Source: Sorghum bicolor
Lineage: Eukaryota > Streptophyta > Magnoliopsida > Poales > Poaceae
Assembly (NCBI RefSeq): GCF_000003195.3
Contig: NC_012876.2
Span: 2,429,935-2,493,934 of the forward strand
Length of the DNA: 64,000 nt
Direction: 5' to 3'
The notes under the pieces were generated by a model that saw nothing but the letters and a program-made list of their open reading frames with translations, searched no databases and had not been told where the DNA came from. Each line of letters opens with the position of its first letter. The first letter of the stretch is position 1. Shown here piece by piece: positions 1 to 10,777 of the stretch. A program made the position numbers and the translations under genes.

Positions 1-74
1 TGAGTCCATGGTGGTTATCCTCCGAATTTTGAGGGTCCAACTAAATGAATTAAATCTCTATGCCATTCTTGCAG

Positions 75-239
75 ACCTGGTCAGTCATTGGGCGCATGCC
101 TTTCCGAATCAAGACAGCCTTAGCTGGGTACTGGGAGGGGTGGCTCTATTTTACTTCTGGGCAGCGAGATCGTGGGCCTGATAATCCAGCTCCAAAGAAA
201 GTTGTTGGAAGTATGTGGAGAACGAGGCTACACTTGTGA
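75..239 (+). CDS. 3'-terminal exon of an unidentified gene entering from the left
   Basis: The exon starts after a clean acceptor (TTCTTGCAG at 66-74) and reads 54 codons to TGA at 237-239. The peptide contains GYWEGWLYFTSGQRDRGPD and ends WRTRLHL. The high Trp/Tyr/Arg content and the acceptor make a real coding exon likely. I have the impression of a conserved plant protein of unknown function but cannot name it. The rest of the gene is outside the window, so phase and start are unknown. Bases 240 to about 340 would be its 3' UTR. Confidence 0.6.
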   Translation, partial: TWSVIGRMPFRIKTALAGYWEGWLYFTSGQRDRGPDNPAPKKVVGSMWRTRLHL

Positions 240-339
240 TGGTAGAAGTTGTGGCAGTTTTTCTGAAAATTTGTAGATTTGCGTCTGATTTCTAGTGTAA
301 CAGCTAGGTCCCTCTCAGAGAATTTGCTTGTATTTATTT

Positions 340-660
340 TGTTGTCTTCGAATGCATATTATCTATTTTGACTAGATTTTTTAAATTTAACATTTTGTCT
401 ACTTGCTTGTAAATTGCCTGAGTACTGGCAGTAAAACCTTGTAAATACCGCCTTTTCCAACAGAGGTGTTTGCCTAAACAAAGCAAAGGTTTCTGGCTTG
501 AGGTAAATCTGCATGACTGGATCTGTTTCCATTTTCTGACAGCCAGGGGGCCCCAGGTGTGCATCCCATTTTTTGTATCCTAAAACATGTCAACCTGATT
601 TCTTGTTAATATTGTTTACTTGTTTTGATTCCCACATCCGGAATCTGAAGTTCAGAGATG
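340..660 (+). repeat. Left copy of an imperfect direct repeat
   Basis: This stretch is matched at about 1735-2095. Shared landmarks in the same order are a (T)AAATTRCCTRAGTACTGRCAGTAAAACCT block (429 and 1826), a CTTTTC-CAACAGAG block (451 and 1871), a GCAGCCAGGG-type block (539 and 1965), and GTTTTGATTCCCACA followed by GGAATCTGAAGTT (623 and 2047). The copies differ by many substitutions and small indels, so the duplication is old. It lies in the 3' flank of the exon at 75-239. Confidence 0.55.
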
Positions 661-851
661 TCTCCAAACAACCAGAACCAGAAGAGATGTCCTAAAACAA
701 TCTTTGCCCTCTAATGGACGCTAATCTAAGAGATGTCTACAGAAATCAGGGATGTCTGGCTTGATGTTTCTGTTTTTTTTCCCCTTCATCATTCAGGCCG
801 AAGTACTGTTGCAGCCCAGGGTCATCGTGTGGATCCCTGCCGGCCGGCTCG

Positions 852-1350
852 ATGAGTTTCCGGCGGTTCCTGTACGTGGTGTGGGACGTCGAGGCAATCG
901 ACGACGGCAGCTGCTCCCTTCGCCGCATCGACACGTCGCGCCTCTTCTTCAATGCATCGACGCCGACGGCGGAGCAGGGGGCACCAGTGCCGCTCGACAG
1001 CGGCGGCGGCGGCGGAGGAGCTACTGATCCGTCGGCGGCACATGACGGCGGTCGCCTGCCTGACCCCACAATAAAGGCATAAAGCTGTGCCCTCCTATCT
1101 TGCCGCGCATGGTCGGTGGAGTTGGGGTCCTGCTCTTCAAGAACAAGGCCGCCATGGGTGGGCGCGGGCACGAGCTCGAGTACGACAAGGTGGTCGCCGT
1201 CGACCGCACGGGCCACAGCTTCATGTGCGACCCTGAAGATGAGCCCTTCACCGTCCGCCCCCTGCCCAGCCTGACCGCTCCCAAGTTCTCACCCTTCTCC
1301 GTTCTCCCTCACCGTCGGCGAGAGTCTCTACGTCATGGACACACTGTACG
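852..1350 (+). pseudogene. Broken DUF1618/kelch-like grass gene fragment
   Basis: The segment opens with ATG (852) and MSFRRFLYVVWDVE, then a RRIDTSRLFF motif. This resembles the start of a large grass-specific family of DUF1618/F-box-associated, kelch-like proteins. A stop follows at 1080. After it another frame has VDRTGHSFMCDPED and LPSLTAPKFSPFS, the family's propeller-blade pattern. At about 1300 the frame must shift to continue as LTVGESLYVMDTL. The internal stop, the frameshift and the absence of a downstream continuation argue for a pseudogene. Family assignment rests on motif memory only. Confidence 0.5.
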
Positions 1351-1734
1351 TCATTTTTTGTCTTTTTCTTGTTATTTATCCTCTGTTGTGATATAGATGG
1401 CATATTGACAACATGTAATTTCTAAAATCAAATATTTGTAATTTAAGGAAACTTTGCGGATAATTAACCTGTTTTAAATGCATACCGAGGCATAAGGTGG
1501 TGTGTACTGCACCTGTGCTTTATTTGCTGGTTATCAAGACCTGCACTGCATTGGACCATGTTAAGTTTACTCACAACATGAAAACATGCTATCTTTAACA
1601 CTATTGTTTCTTTTTTTTTTTGTACATTTTCACTGAACAAATAAGCTCATGCACATGGTTGGTATTGTAATTCCCATATGCCACGGATCTGTAGTATCTC
1701 ATACTCAACTACTACACTGTGTTTGTTTGGCTTC

Positions 1735-2095
1735 AAACTCATAGTATCTATTTTAGTTAGATAGATTAACTTTAACATTTAGGTTATTTGCTTAACTTAA
1801 ACATTTAGGTTATTTGCTTCTTATAAATTACCTAAGTACTGACAGTAAAACCTAGCTGTTGTAGTTACCTCTTTTCAACAGAGATATATATATATTTTTT
1901 TTGCTTATGAAAGCAAAGGGCTTTTTACGTTATAAGGTAGATCTTCATCGGTCTCCATTCTCTTGCAGCCAGGGCCCAGTTATTGAGCCCACTTTTTTTT
2001 GCAGCCAGGGCCAGGGCCCTGATTTCTTGTTCATGCTGTCTACTTGTTTTGATTCCCACACACGTCTGGAATCTGAAGTTCCTAATAAAGAAATC
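1735..2095 (+). repeat. Right copy of the imperfect direct repeat
   Basis: Partner of 340-660; the order of shared blocks is conserved. It contains an extra AT run (1884-1900) and a locally doubled GCAGCCAGGGCC motif (1965 and 2002). Together the two copies bracket the DUF1618-like pseudogene. Confidence 0.55.
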
Positions 2096-2099
2096 TTGC

Positions 2100-2711
2100 C
2101 CTCCAATAGACTTAAGCACCTATCGTCGACCTGTTCTGAAAAAGATTATTCTATTTGAAATGTTCCATGCAAAGCAATGGAATAAAGGAGAGCCACCATA
2201 TATGCTCATGTATATTCCTTTCCCTAGCTGTTGCAAAGAGGATGGAATTGTTTCAGTCTTTTGATTTTTCCCCTTGTCTTTTTTTTTCTATTTAATTATC
2301 CTCCGTTACAGCTGGGTTCGTTAGACATTCCGTTTGTACAGTCTTGTTGTGTCATCACTGACCATACATGACAAAAAGAAAATGTCCATTTTTCTGAATT
2401 CATGCATTATGGGCAGAAATGTTCTCCCCTTATATAATTGCATTGAAGTAGTGTCAATTATTGCATCCTTTTCCTCTTGTCAAATATACTTCTTTTGCGT
2501 GCAAAAAAAGAGAGAACTGATTTTCCAAGATGAAGAATTAGCTTGTCCTGCTAGAATAATCGTCAGATCCGCAATAACTGCGATAATTATTTATATAAAT
2601 TTTTTCCCTTCTCATGATGCCGATCCAGCCCAGCTTTAGCTGTTGGGGGGGGGTTGGGGGGGAGAGGACACACACGGCATGATGTTTTCTTTTTTAGAAA
2701 AGGGAATATAT
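2100..2711. other. Intergenic, no gene seen
   Basis: AT-rich DNA with poly-T runs and no ORF that looks coding. G-rich runs at 2645-2663 interrupt an otherwise AT-rich background. The junction at about 2690-2711 leads into the truncated end of a MITE. Confidence 0.5.
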
Positions 2712-3012
2712 ACAGCTTACAACTGAGCTGTTGTGAGCTGTTTTTTTTGCCAAACACTTATTTCCAAAACAGCTTCATGGGTGAAGCTATTTTTCCCCTC
2801 CTCTCACAAAGACATAAGTTGAATGAAGCTGGAAAAAAGTAGCTTATTGCAGCTTCTCTCTCATTTCTCTCTCTCAACTATGCATGAAGTAGTTGGTGAA
2901 GCTATTTTGCCAAACACTTTTTCCAAAACAGCTCAGCTTCATCTAGAAAGTCACTCATAAAGCTATTTTCTGAAAAAACAGCTTCATGAAGCTGAGCTGT
3001 GCCAAACAAGCC
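2712..3012 (-). mobile_element. MITE, left copy of an inverted pair (truncated at one end)
   Basis: Reads in the opposite direction to the element at 3317-3642 and matches it along nearly its whole length. Both contain GAGCTGTTTTGGAAAAAGTG-type, AGTTGAGAGAGAGAAATGAG-type and CATAAGTTGGATGAAGCTG-type blocks, in reverse complement here. The end at 3012 is intact (TGAGCTGTGCCAAACAAGCC). The end near 2712 lacks the terminal TTTGGTACAGCTC and looks truncated. Class is inferred from ends and size. Confidence 0.7.
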
Positions 3013-3316
3013 TACGATATGATGGTGACTCACATATAACTAATTAACCTTTGCCGGCGTTTACAGGGGGCTGTCACGGTTAAATTAAAACTGACTAATC
3101 ACGTGAGCCTGTGAATCTGAAAGAGCTTTCTTTCGGTCGGCACCACTGTCATCAGTTGTTGAACAGGCGGTGGCGGACGGACGACCGGCAGGCTGGCCGG
3201 CGATGAGCCGTCGCTGTTGCGGCCAGGCAAGCTCTGCACGTACGGTCACCAACTCCCACCGCGCAAATCCATGCTGTGCACGGGTATCTGGTAAATCTGA
3301 CAGTGCCATATATTTA

Positions 3317-3642
3317 GGGTTTGTTTGGCACAGCTCAACTTCACTAGTAAAGCTGTTTTTTTAGAAAATAGCTTTATGAGTGACTTTCTAGATGAAGCTG
3401 AGCTGTTTTGGAAAAAGTGTTTAGCAAAATAGCTTCACCAACTACTTCATACATAGTTGAGAGAGAGAAATGAGAGAGAAGCTGCAATAAGCTACTTTTT
3501 TTCAGCTTCATCCAACTTATGTATTTGTGAGAGAAGGAGAAAAACAGTTTCACCCATGAAGTTGTTTTAGAAATAAGTGTTTGGCAAAAAAAACAGCTCA
3601 CAACAGCTCATGAAGCTGTTGTGAGCTGTACCAAACAGGCCC
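3317..3642 (+). mobile_element. MITE, right copy of the inverted pair, TSD TTA
   Basis: A 326 bp element with inverted ends GGGTTTGTTTGGCACAGCTC and GAGCTGTACCAAACAGGCCC, flanked on both sides by TTA (3314-3316 and 3643-3645). This fits a Tourist-like (PIF/Harbinger) MITE. It has no coding capacity. With its partner at 2712-3012 it makes a ~300 bp arm, ~300 bp loop inverted repeat. Confidence 0.75.
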
Positions 3643-4457
3643 TTATTTAGCTCATTTTCGTTCCTTTTGTTTGTTTTTTTTTTAAAAAAAGAAAATTCTC
3701 GTACACGCATGTGTGCATTTCTTTGATGTTGCTGAATATCCCTGCATCTATAGGTGAGGCGTGTGCCTGACAAAACGGAACCACTACAAGCAACGTTGTA
3801 ATCATGCGGTATCATGCAAGCACCGGCAACCCTAAAGTCTAATGGATGATTTCCCTGAACTGCAGGCTACCACTTTTGTTCGCCATCGCTCATCGGCGTC
3901 GAGCAACGCCGGCCGCATCTTTTGCCGGCGCTGGCGGGTCTTTTCTGCTTTTTTTTTTTTCTTTTGACAACGGTGAGGCAATATATTTTTAGATGAGTAC
4001 GGTGCTGCCCCTTTTTTGTGCAGATATTATTATACTTATATGCAATTTTTTTTCCTAACGCTAAACGGTAAACAGTCGGTCACCCACCGTTTGGCTATTA
4101 TTTAGACTAAACAGTCATTAAACGAGCTAAATGGTCGATTAAACAGGCTAAACGGATGATTAAACGAAAACGACGTACCAATGTGTAGTATTTATACGGT
4201 GATTACATGGTCTAAATGACCGTTTAGACGAACAGTGCTTATATGACGTGCAATGCAACGACGACCGATTAGGTAGCGCGTTTAGGAAGGAACCCGATCT
4301 GACAAACGCAATTAGCGCTATGGATGTTGACGTGCTAATTCTGTACGGTTGTGTGTTTCATCGGCTTTGTGCCTTTGACTGTGGCACCCGGCCATACGCA
4401 AGAAATTAAATGAACCTGGGTGCAGACAAAGTTGTTATAGAAATGAACCATGACTAA
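3643..4457. other. Intergenic with a degenerate TE-like repeat
   Basis: No gene seen. At 4060-4240 the motif CTAAACG/CGTTTAG recurs many times in both orientations, which is typical of an old DNA transposon with internal repeats. Its boundaries cannot be set. Confidence 0.35.
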
Positions 4458-4699
4458 GGCCTTGTTTAGTTTCAGATTTTTTTTCAAAACGGACACCGTA
4501 GCATTTTCGTTTGTATTTGACAAATATTGTCCAATCATAGATTAACTAGGCTTAAAAGATTCGTCTTGCAAATTACAGATAAACTATGTAATTAGTTAAA
4601 TTTTTTATCTATATTTAATGCTTCATGCATATGCCGCAAGATTCGATGTGACGAAGAATCTGAAAAATTTTGTAAAATTTTTTGGGAACTAAACAAGGC
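4458..4699 (+). mobile_element. Tourist-like MITE, ~242 bp family
   Basis: Inverted ends GGCCTTGTTTAGTTT and AACTAAACAAGGC with the internal block AAAAGATTCGTCTTGCAAAT shared by other copies here (5681, 29072, 51483, 55006). TAA precedes the left end; the right flank is not an exact duplicate. Confidence 0.75.
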
Positions 4700-4723
4700 G
4701 ATTGCTATATACAAATATACTAA

Positions 4724-5067
4724 GGCCCTGTTTAGATTTCCACCCAAAAAATTTTCATCCATCCATCAAATCTTTGGACACATGTATGGAACATTAAATG
4801 TAGATAAAAAAAATAAACTAATTACACAGTTTGGTTGAAAATCGCGAGACGAATCTTTTAAGCCTAGTTAGTCCATGATTAGCCTTAAGTGCTACAGTAG
4901 CCCAGATGTGCTAATGACAGATTAATTATGCTTAATAGATTTGTCTTGCAGTTTCCTGACGAGCTATGTAATTTGTTTTTTTATTAGTTTCTAAAAATCC
5001 CTCCCGACATCCTTCCGACATATCCGATGTGACACCTAAAAATTTTTCATCCCCAATCTAAACAGGC
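4724..5067 (+). mobile_element. Tourist-like MITE, ~345 bp family
   Basis: Begins GGCCCTGTTTAGATT after TAA and ends AATCTAAACAGGC. It shares its internal layout (ATCCGATGTGACACC, GACGAGCTATGTAATTTG, CTACAGTAGCC) with copies at 6100-6444 and 58652-58997, in inverse orientation. Confidence 0.75.
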
Positions 5068-5245
5068 ACGATAAAAGAAATAAATGCCATTAGATTAGTT
5101 GTAGAATATATTTTAATAATAAATTTAGTTGGAGACATAAATATTAAGACTATCTCCTATAAATTGGGCCAGACTTGAGTTAGTTTAACCGGCATGAATC
5201 CTATAATTACACTCTTTTGTAGATAAAAGGGAGTATTAGCTTTTA

Positions 5246-5618
5246 TCTACTGCTATTGAAAGAGAAATTATTACTGGATCTTTTTATCCTTTTCTGTTGG
5301 GATATTTGGATGGTAAGAAATTTTGTCATCTTTAGAAACAAGAACCCAACAATGAAAGTTTGCAAAAAGATTTTTAGTTTCAGAGACCTTGTTACTGCTG
5401 CACAGAGCAAAAGCGAGTTTAGTTTCGCATTTAGAATCATGGTTAAACTCCTTTGTAATTCTCTGGATCTTTTTTCTCTCCTTCTCTATTCCCTGATTCT
5501 CCCTTCTAGCTGTAGCTTTTCCTTTTACTAGCTTTTGCTCTGTTTTTTTATTTGTACTCTGTTTTGTTTAATAAAATTACAGTAGAAGCTGCTAGCTCCA
5601 TCTGATTCCTAAAAAAAA
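5246..5618 (+). mobile_element. 5'-truncated LINE tail with poly-A and target duplication
   Basis: The plus strand encodes a LINE ORF2 carboxyl tail (FILFCWDIWMVRNFVIFRNK at about 5280-5340, the segment after the zf-RVT domain). A 3' UTR follows and ends in a short poly-A (5609-5618). The flanks TAGCTTTTATC (5236-5246) and TAGCTTTCATC (5619-5629) differ at one base and look like the target-site duplication. Severe 5' truncation is normal for L1-type insertion by target-primed reverse transcription. Confidence 0.65.
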
Positions 5619-5680
5619 ATAGCTTTCATCGACTAGCATATAGTTATTAGCACCAGTGGATCAAATAAGACCTATATTTA

Positions 5681-5894
5681 GGCCTCGTTTGTTTAGTTGA
5701 GGATGTGAAAAAAAATTTAGATACTATAGCACTTTAATTTTTATTTGACAATTACTGTCCAACCCTGATCTAACTAGCTTAAAAGATTCGTCTCGCAAAT
5801 TACAGGCAAACTGTGCAATTAGTTATTTTTCTATCTATATTTAATGTTTTATGCATGTGCCGTAAATAGGTTTTAGATGTAACTAAACAAGATC
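5681..5894 (+). mobile_element. Tourist-like MITE, decayed
   Basis: Starts GGCCTCGTTTGTTTAG and ends AACTAAACAAGATC. Internal AAAAGATTCGTCTCGCAAAT and TTTAATGTTTTATGCATG blocks match the ~242 bp family. The right terminus has drifted. Confidence 0.65.
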
Positions 5895-6099
5895 TTAGTA
5901 AATATTTATAAACGTGAGGCAGCATGCTGACGCTGATCCAAAGGCGGTGAAAAGAGTCAAAGACAAGCACATACGTGTTCGTCCGCTCTTTAAAATGAGT
6001 ACTCTTTTTTTTAGAAACTAGAGGGTATACTGCACGGGTAGGGGTGAGTATTAAAATGAGTACTCTTTTTTTTAGCATTAGTTTTTTTTTCTAAAATAA

Positions 6100-6444
6100 G
6101 GGCCTGTTTAGATTGGGATAAAAATTTTTTGGGTGTCACATCGACTGTGTCGGAAGGATGTCGGGAGGGGTTTTTAGAAACTAATAAAAAAACAAATTAC
6201 ATACCTCGTCAGGAAACTGCAAGACAAATTTATTAAGCATAATTAATCTGTCATTAGCATATGCAGGTTACTGTAGCACTTAAGGCTAATCATGGAGTAA
6301 CTAGGCTTAAAAGATTCGTCTCGCGATTCTCAACTAAACTGTGTAATTACTTTATTTTTTTATCTACATTTAATGTTTCATGCATGTGTTCAAAGATTCG
6401 ATGAGATGGATGAAAAATTTTTGGGTGGAGAACTAAACAGGGCC
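6100..6444 (+). mobile_element. Tourist-like MITE, ~345 bp family, TSD TAA
   Basis: A 345 bp element beginning GGGCCTGTTTAGATTGGG and ending AACTAAACAGGGCC, flanked by TAA on both sides (6097-6099, 6445-6447). It is nearly the same length and layout as 58652-58997. Confidence 0.8.
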
Positions 6445-7164
6445 TAAGTGTCGTGATAGGTAAACATGTAGCACTTTCTACTCCAACCCATAAGAAACAC
6501 AATATAGGCTAACTTTACTGGAGGTATTTGGTCATTTACCGAACAGGAACTGATTTTTTCAGTTCCGGTTATTTCAGTTTTAATTCCATTATTTCGATCG
6601 GTTCGATTTTTGGTATTCTGTGCCCAGAGTAAATTACCGGTTCCATTGGTATCTTTGTGAGATGGAGTATATGCAGGGACGAATATAAAAGTGGTGTGGG
6701 TGGGGCTGCAGCCTTTGCCCCTACCGCTTCCGTGACAATGAAACTCTTTCTAATTTTAATTTGCAAGCCCCTACCGCGTGTTGCCATGCTTCAATTGTGG
6801 TGTGCCATGAGTTGAAAAGCCGTTGTTTGGTTCAAGATGCAGGTGCAGCAGCCATAGCTTTTCCTTGTGCAAAACACACGCGGCGGCAAAAATAAACGAA
6901 GCTAGATAAGCTACCATTTTTGGGCTCCAACGGCTTCCGGAGCATGAAGGAAGTGCCACCGGAGCCGCTGGAGCCCCCCTTAGCAAAACCCTTACTAGTG
7001 CCGACGGACGACGGTAGCACTGAGAGTGACCACGTCTTCTCGTATTAGGTTAAATTGCTTCAGAGGGTGCAATCAGCAGTGTAACCATCACGGGATAATC
7101 CTCTCCATTGGCTTGGCTTTGCAATTGCACCTGCCCTCGGGCAGCTGCGGACACCTCAGCCAGC

Positions 7165-7209
7165 CACGTGGGATCCTTCTGGCATCATCCCTCTCCCTCT
7201 CGCCACGTG
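7165..7209. promoter_or_regulatory. Two G-box motifs upstream of the DUF3537 gene
   Basis: CACGTG occurs at 7165-7170 (within CCACGTGG) and at 7204-7209, about 280-325 bp before the start codon at 7490. CACGTG is the core recognised by plant bZIP and bHLH factors. The placement in a GC-rich promoter is suggestive; function is inferred. Confidence 0.4.
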
Positions 7210-7356
7210 TCTTTCCCCTCCCCCACCCCGCACGAGACGAGACCTCCCCCGAGGCCCAAGCAAAGCACAAATCCCTCCCTCGACTCGAACCCCACCTGCC
7301 ACTCCCACTGCCTCGTGGGACCAGGTCTCCGTGGGCACCTCCCCCCGAGATTGCGA

Positions 7357-7372
7357 GCCTTTTTAAAAAGGC
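7357..7372. promoter_or_regulatory. Perfect 16 bp palindrome with TATA-like core
   Basis: GCCTTTTTAAAAAGGC is its own reverse complement and lies about 118 bp before the DUF3537 start codon, where a TATA-like element would be expected. The AT core in a GC-rich setting makes it the best core-promoter candidate seen, but it lacks a canonical TATAAA. Confidence 0.3.
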
Positions 7373-7489
7373 CCACTTCCTCCTCGTTCCGACCGGACCA
7401 CTCGACCTCTCTCAACCGTCGGCATTTTACAGCTCTGACCTCACCCTCTCCGGCGAGGCCACTTCCTTTCCCGCCCGCGGCCGGCCCGC

Positions 7490-10400
7490 ATGGCCTCCAC
7501 AGGCGACGGCCTCGCCGGTCCGCCCCCGCCTCGCCCGCCTCCGTCTCCGTCGCGGCCACCTGCCGAGACCCCGACCCCGACCCCGACCCACGCGGCGGCG
7601 ATCTCGTCGCCGCTGCTGGAGCCTGCCGCGCCGGGCGCGGACGCGCCGCCGCTCTCGCGGTGGCTGCGGCGGCTCGAGGCGTTCCTGTCGGCGGCGGGTC
7701 TGGCGGCGTCGACGCCGCTGGGCGTGGCCGCGGCGGCCTCCGCGCTCGCCGTCGTGGGCCTGGCGCTTCCCGCCGCGGCCGTCACGCTCTCCCCGTGCCG
7801 CGCACGCAGCCGCCGCCGCCGCCGCGGCCGAGGCGGGTGCGACGACTTCGAGGTCGAGGTGTTCGAGGTCTGCGTCCTGCTCTCGCAGGCCGCCGCGGCC
7901 GCCGTCGCGCTCGCCTGCGTCTCCCGGAAGATGGCCATGTATGGGCTCCGCAAGTTCCTCTTCGTCGACCCGGACCTCGGCATGAGGATCCGATTCCAGA
8001 AGGAGTACGTCGCCAAGATCAAGGTGAGGTGCCCGCGCGATCTCGTCGGGATTATTCCTCGCTATCCTGTCCTTGCTCGGATTTTATTTGAATTTGTATC
8101 AATACGGCAAGCAGTTACAGTCGAATGCTAGGAGTAGTGTCCAAATCCGATAGTGAGAGCAGTTGCTATAAATGGTCACTACTCGTGTTACGTCTGATAC
8201 TTCTACTTACTGCTGCTCCACTAGTGGATAATTTGGTGCAAATTTGTCCCATTTCGACCAAATTTGGTGCAACTTTATGCATCTCAAGGAGGAATTGTGG
8301 AATTCAGGTGCCATTTGATTGTTTCTAGGAAACTTGGAGAATATTAAGGCTATGGTTGTCATTTCCTGCTTATAGTATTTAATGGGAAGATTGCGTGTTG
8401 CAACCTCTAGCAGCTTCTACTGAAACCTCATGTCTAGACTAGATCGTTGATTGGCACTTCTGAATTTTCTGTTCCATGTTTCATTGACATGTGGAGCCAG
8501 GGGGAGCATACATGTCTGTGAGATGATATATGTCTTCTCATGTTACCATAACGATTGGAGCTACAAATCCTAAAATCTCTTGTTTAATCTGTGCCGCCCT
8601 GGATCATTGGCTTTGTCCTTTACTGAAGTGGCTTGTTCTTTCAGTTACCTATGTGATCTACATGTGCCTCCTTCATGTTACCATGTGAGTGGAGCTCATG
8701 TGCGTGTGGTACTCAGTTTATGTTTGTGCCGACATGTCTCTGTGTCTTTGTTTACTGTTTATACACGGAAACGCATGTTAGGGGCTGGTCAAGGATTTGG
8801 GATCTGGAACAGGAACACCTAGTATTTCCTTGGCTTTGTTATTACCATTGTGATTTTTTTTTGTTATAGAATGAAGCACACATTTCCATTTCCTAATGAA
8901 CGCCTCTTGCCCTTCCTAGATTTACCTTGTGATTCTAGTGGAAATTAATTTAAATTGGATTTTTTTTGAACTGAAACTGTTGAGCATTGCTCCCCAGCAT
9001 ATTACTACCCGCAAAGAAAGTACTCCCTCCATCTCAAATTGTAAGTCGTTTGACTTTTTTTACCCAAAGTTTGACCACTCGTCTTATTCAAAAAAATTGT
9101 GCAAATATAGTCAAATTTAAGTCATTCTTGAAGAACTTTTATTAATAAATCAATACATAACAAAAAAAAAGTGATATTTTGTACAAAACTTTGAATAAAA
9201 TGAGTGGTCAAACTTGATATTAAAAAAGTCAAACGACTTACAATTTGGGATGGATTGAGTACAAGACAACTTAGCAAAGTGTTAACCAAGGGTAGAGATT
9301 ACTTACAAAGCCACTAGGGAGGAAAAAGAAGGGGAAACTGACTTTACAAATTTGCAACCAATTCATAACTAAGGGGTGAAGAGAGGGGTGGAAGCAACAC
9401 AACTGAAGTTTAACTTCTTGTGTGAAAAGAGCCTTCCAAGCAACTAAGGAAAAAGATGTAGGCATTATGCTCCTTCCAAATGCACCAAACGGCTGTCATG
9501 AGGACCTCCATGAAGAAGGAAATCTCATGTTTAATACAGCATCTATCGTAACATCCTTTAAATCATGCATCATGCTAAGAGCTTTGGTATATTCAATTTT
9601 CTGTTGACAAGTGTTGCAAACCCTGCCACAGGACTTCTTCCGCACTCTTACATGGTGGATAGTGCCGTGCTTTGTTGTGAAGGTCACCCGGGAATTCTTC
9701 CGCTTCTCCCACATCTTGCAGGAATCAATTTGGAGAGCCTGCGTTGTATTTTTCGCTTCCATCATGTCATGGATGTACTTGACGACGATCATATTGTCGT
9801 CCTGCATGCTCTTCAACTTGGTCTGCAATCTGCAAGTTATCCACTTTGATGACTATGGCAAGCTTCTGGAGCAAGACGCGGATCCTATGGTCTATTTGAA
9901 AGAGCACCTGCAGCTCCGCCACAATCTCTCCAAAATCAGTCACAGGTTCCGCATGTTCCTCTTGCTGCTCTTCCTTTCTGTTACAGCAAGCCAGTTTGCC
10001 ATTCTTTTCAAGACGACAGCTTACAGCGGGCCAATCAATTTCACCAATGGAGGTGACATTGCTGTGAGTACCTCATGCTTTTACATTTTTCTTTTCCTTC
10101 GGCATAATGTAGTGCGACAATCGAGTCACGAGCACATTTCCTCTTATACTGCAGGTGTCTTCAGTCGTTCAAGTTGTCGGTCTCGTCCTCTGTTTGCATG
10201 CTGCTGCTAAGATCTCCCACAGAGCTCAAAACATCGCTTCATTGGCTAGTCGATGGCATGCGTTAGCAACATGCTCTACTGATTCTACTTATGTGAACAC
10301 CCCAAACAGTTCTGGGAACCTTGTGCCCTTTCCTGCGCATCTGTTTCTGAGAGATTTATCGGAAAGTGATCTGGAGTCCCTGGACAGTGCGTCGCTTCAT

Positions 10401-10777
10401 GGCAGTTCTCATGGCACTGCTCAGTTGGCTTCCTACATGTCTTCATACCACAAGAGGGAATCACTTGGTATGTAATACAAAGCTTCCTTTGATTCTCCAG
10501 CGCTTAATCTCCAACCATCCAATGTGATACTTCAAAGAGCATGCTCCACAATATCCATATCATTTCAGTGCTTATGCTCTGCTTCTCGTCTGCATGATTT
10601 TCAGTGCTGTACCTGCTGGCCAACCCAGGCGGCATCACGATATTTGGCTGGATCGTCGACCGAGCATTCCTAAACACCATCCTGATGCTCGAGTTAACTC
10701 TTGTGCTCTTCGTGCTTAGCAAGACGGTCGTGATCCCAGCCAAGACACTGGTACACAGCTACATCGGGTTCCCGTGA
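7490..10777 (+). CDS. DUF3537 family membrane protein (4 exons)
   Basis: Exons 7490-8023, 9632-10063, 10155-10467 and 10605-10777 join in phase with GT-AG borders to give 483 residues. The N terminus is Pro/Ala-rich. Membrane segments follow at about residues 75-105 and 125-145. Exon 2 carries the DUF3537 core (FFRTLTWWIVPCF, then VIHFDDYGKLLEQD) and more membrane spans. Exon 4 holds the last span and ends HSYIGFP. DUF3537 proteins are plant multi-pass membrane proteins annotated as 'extracellular ligand-gated ion channel protein'; real function is largely unknown. The start is the first ATG of the frame after the GC-rich leader. Intron 1 (1.6 kb) holds a Stowaway MITE. Confidence 0.88.
9023..9259 (+). 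mobile_element. Stowaway MITE in intron 1 of the DUF3537 gene
   Basis: Inverted ends CTCCCTCCATCTCAAATTGT and ACAATTTGGGATGGATTGAG are flanked by TA on both sides, the classic Stowaway (Tc1/mariner-derived) signature. Length is 237 bp with no coding capacity. Confidence 0.8.

Noticed and set aside
5256..5531. 91-residue ORF as an independent small gene
   Set aside because: Its motifs are those of a LINE ORF2 tail and it ends at a poly-A with target duplication.
7026..8091. Long Arg/Pro-rich ORFs overlapping the DUF3537 first exon on both strands
   Set aside because: They arise from high GC content. The frame from 7490 splices in phase into three further exons of a known family; the others do not.
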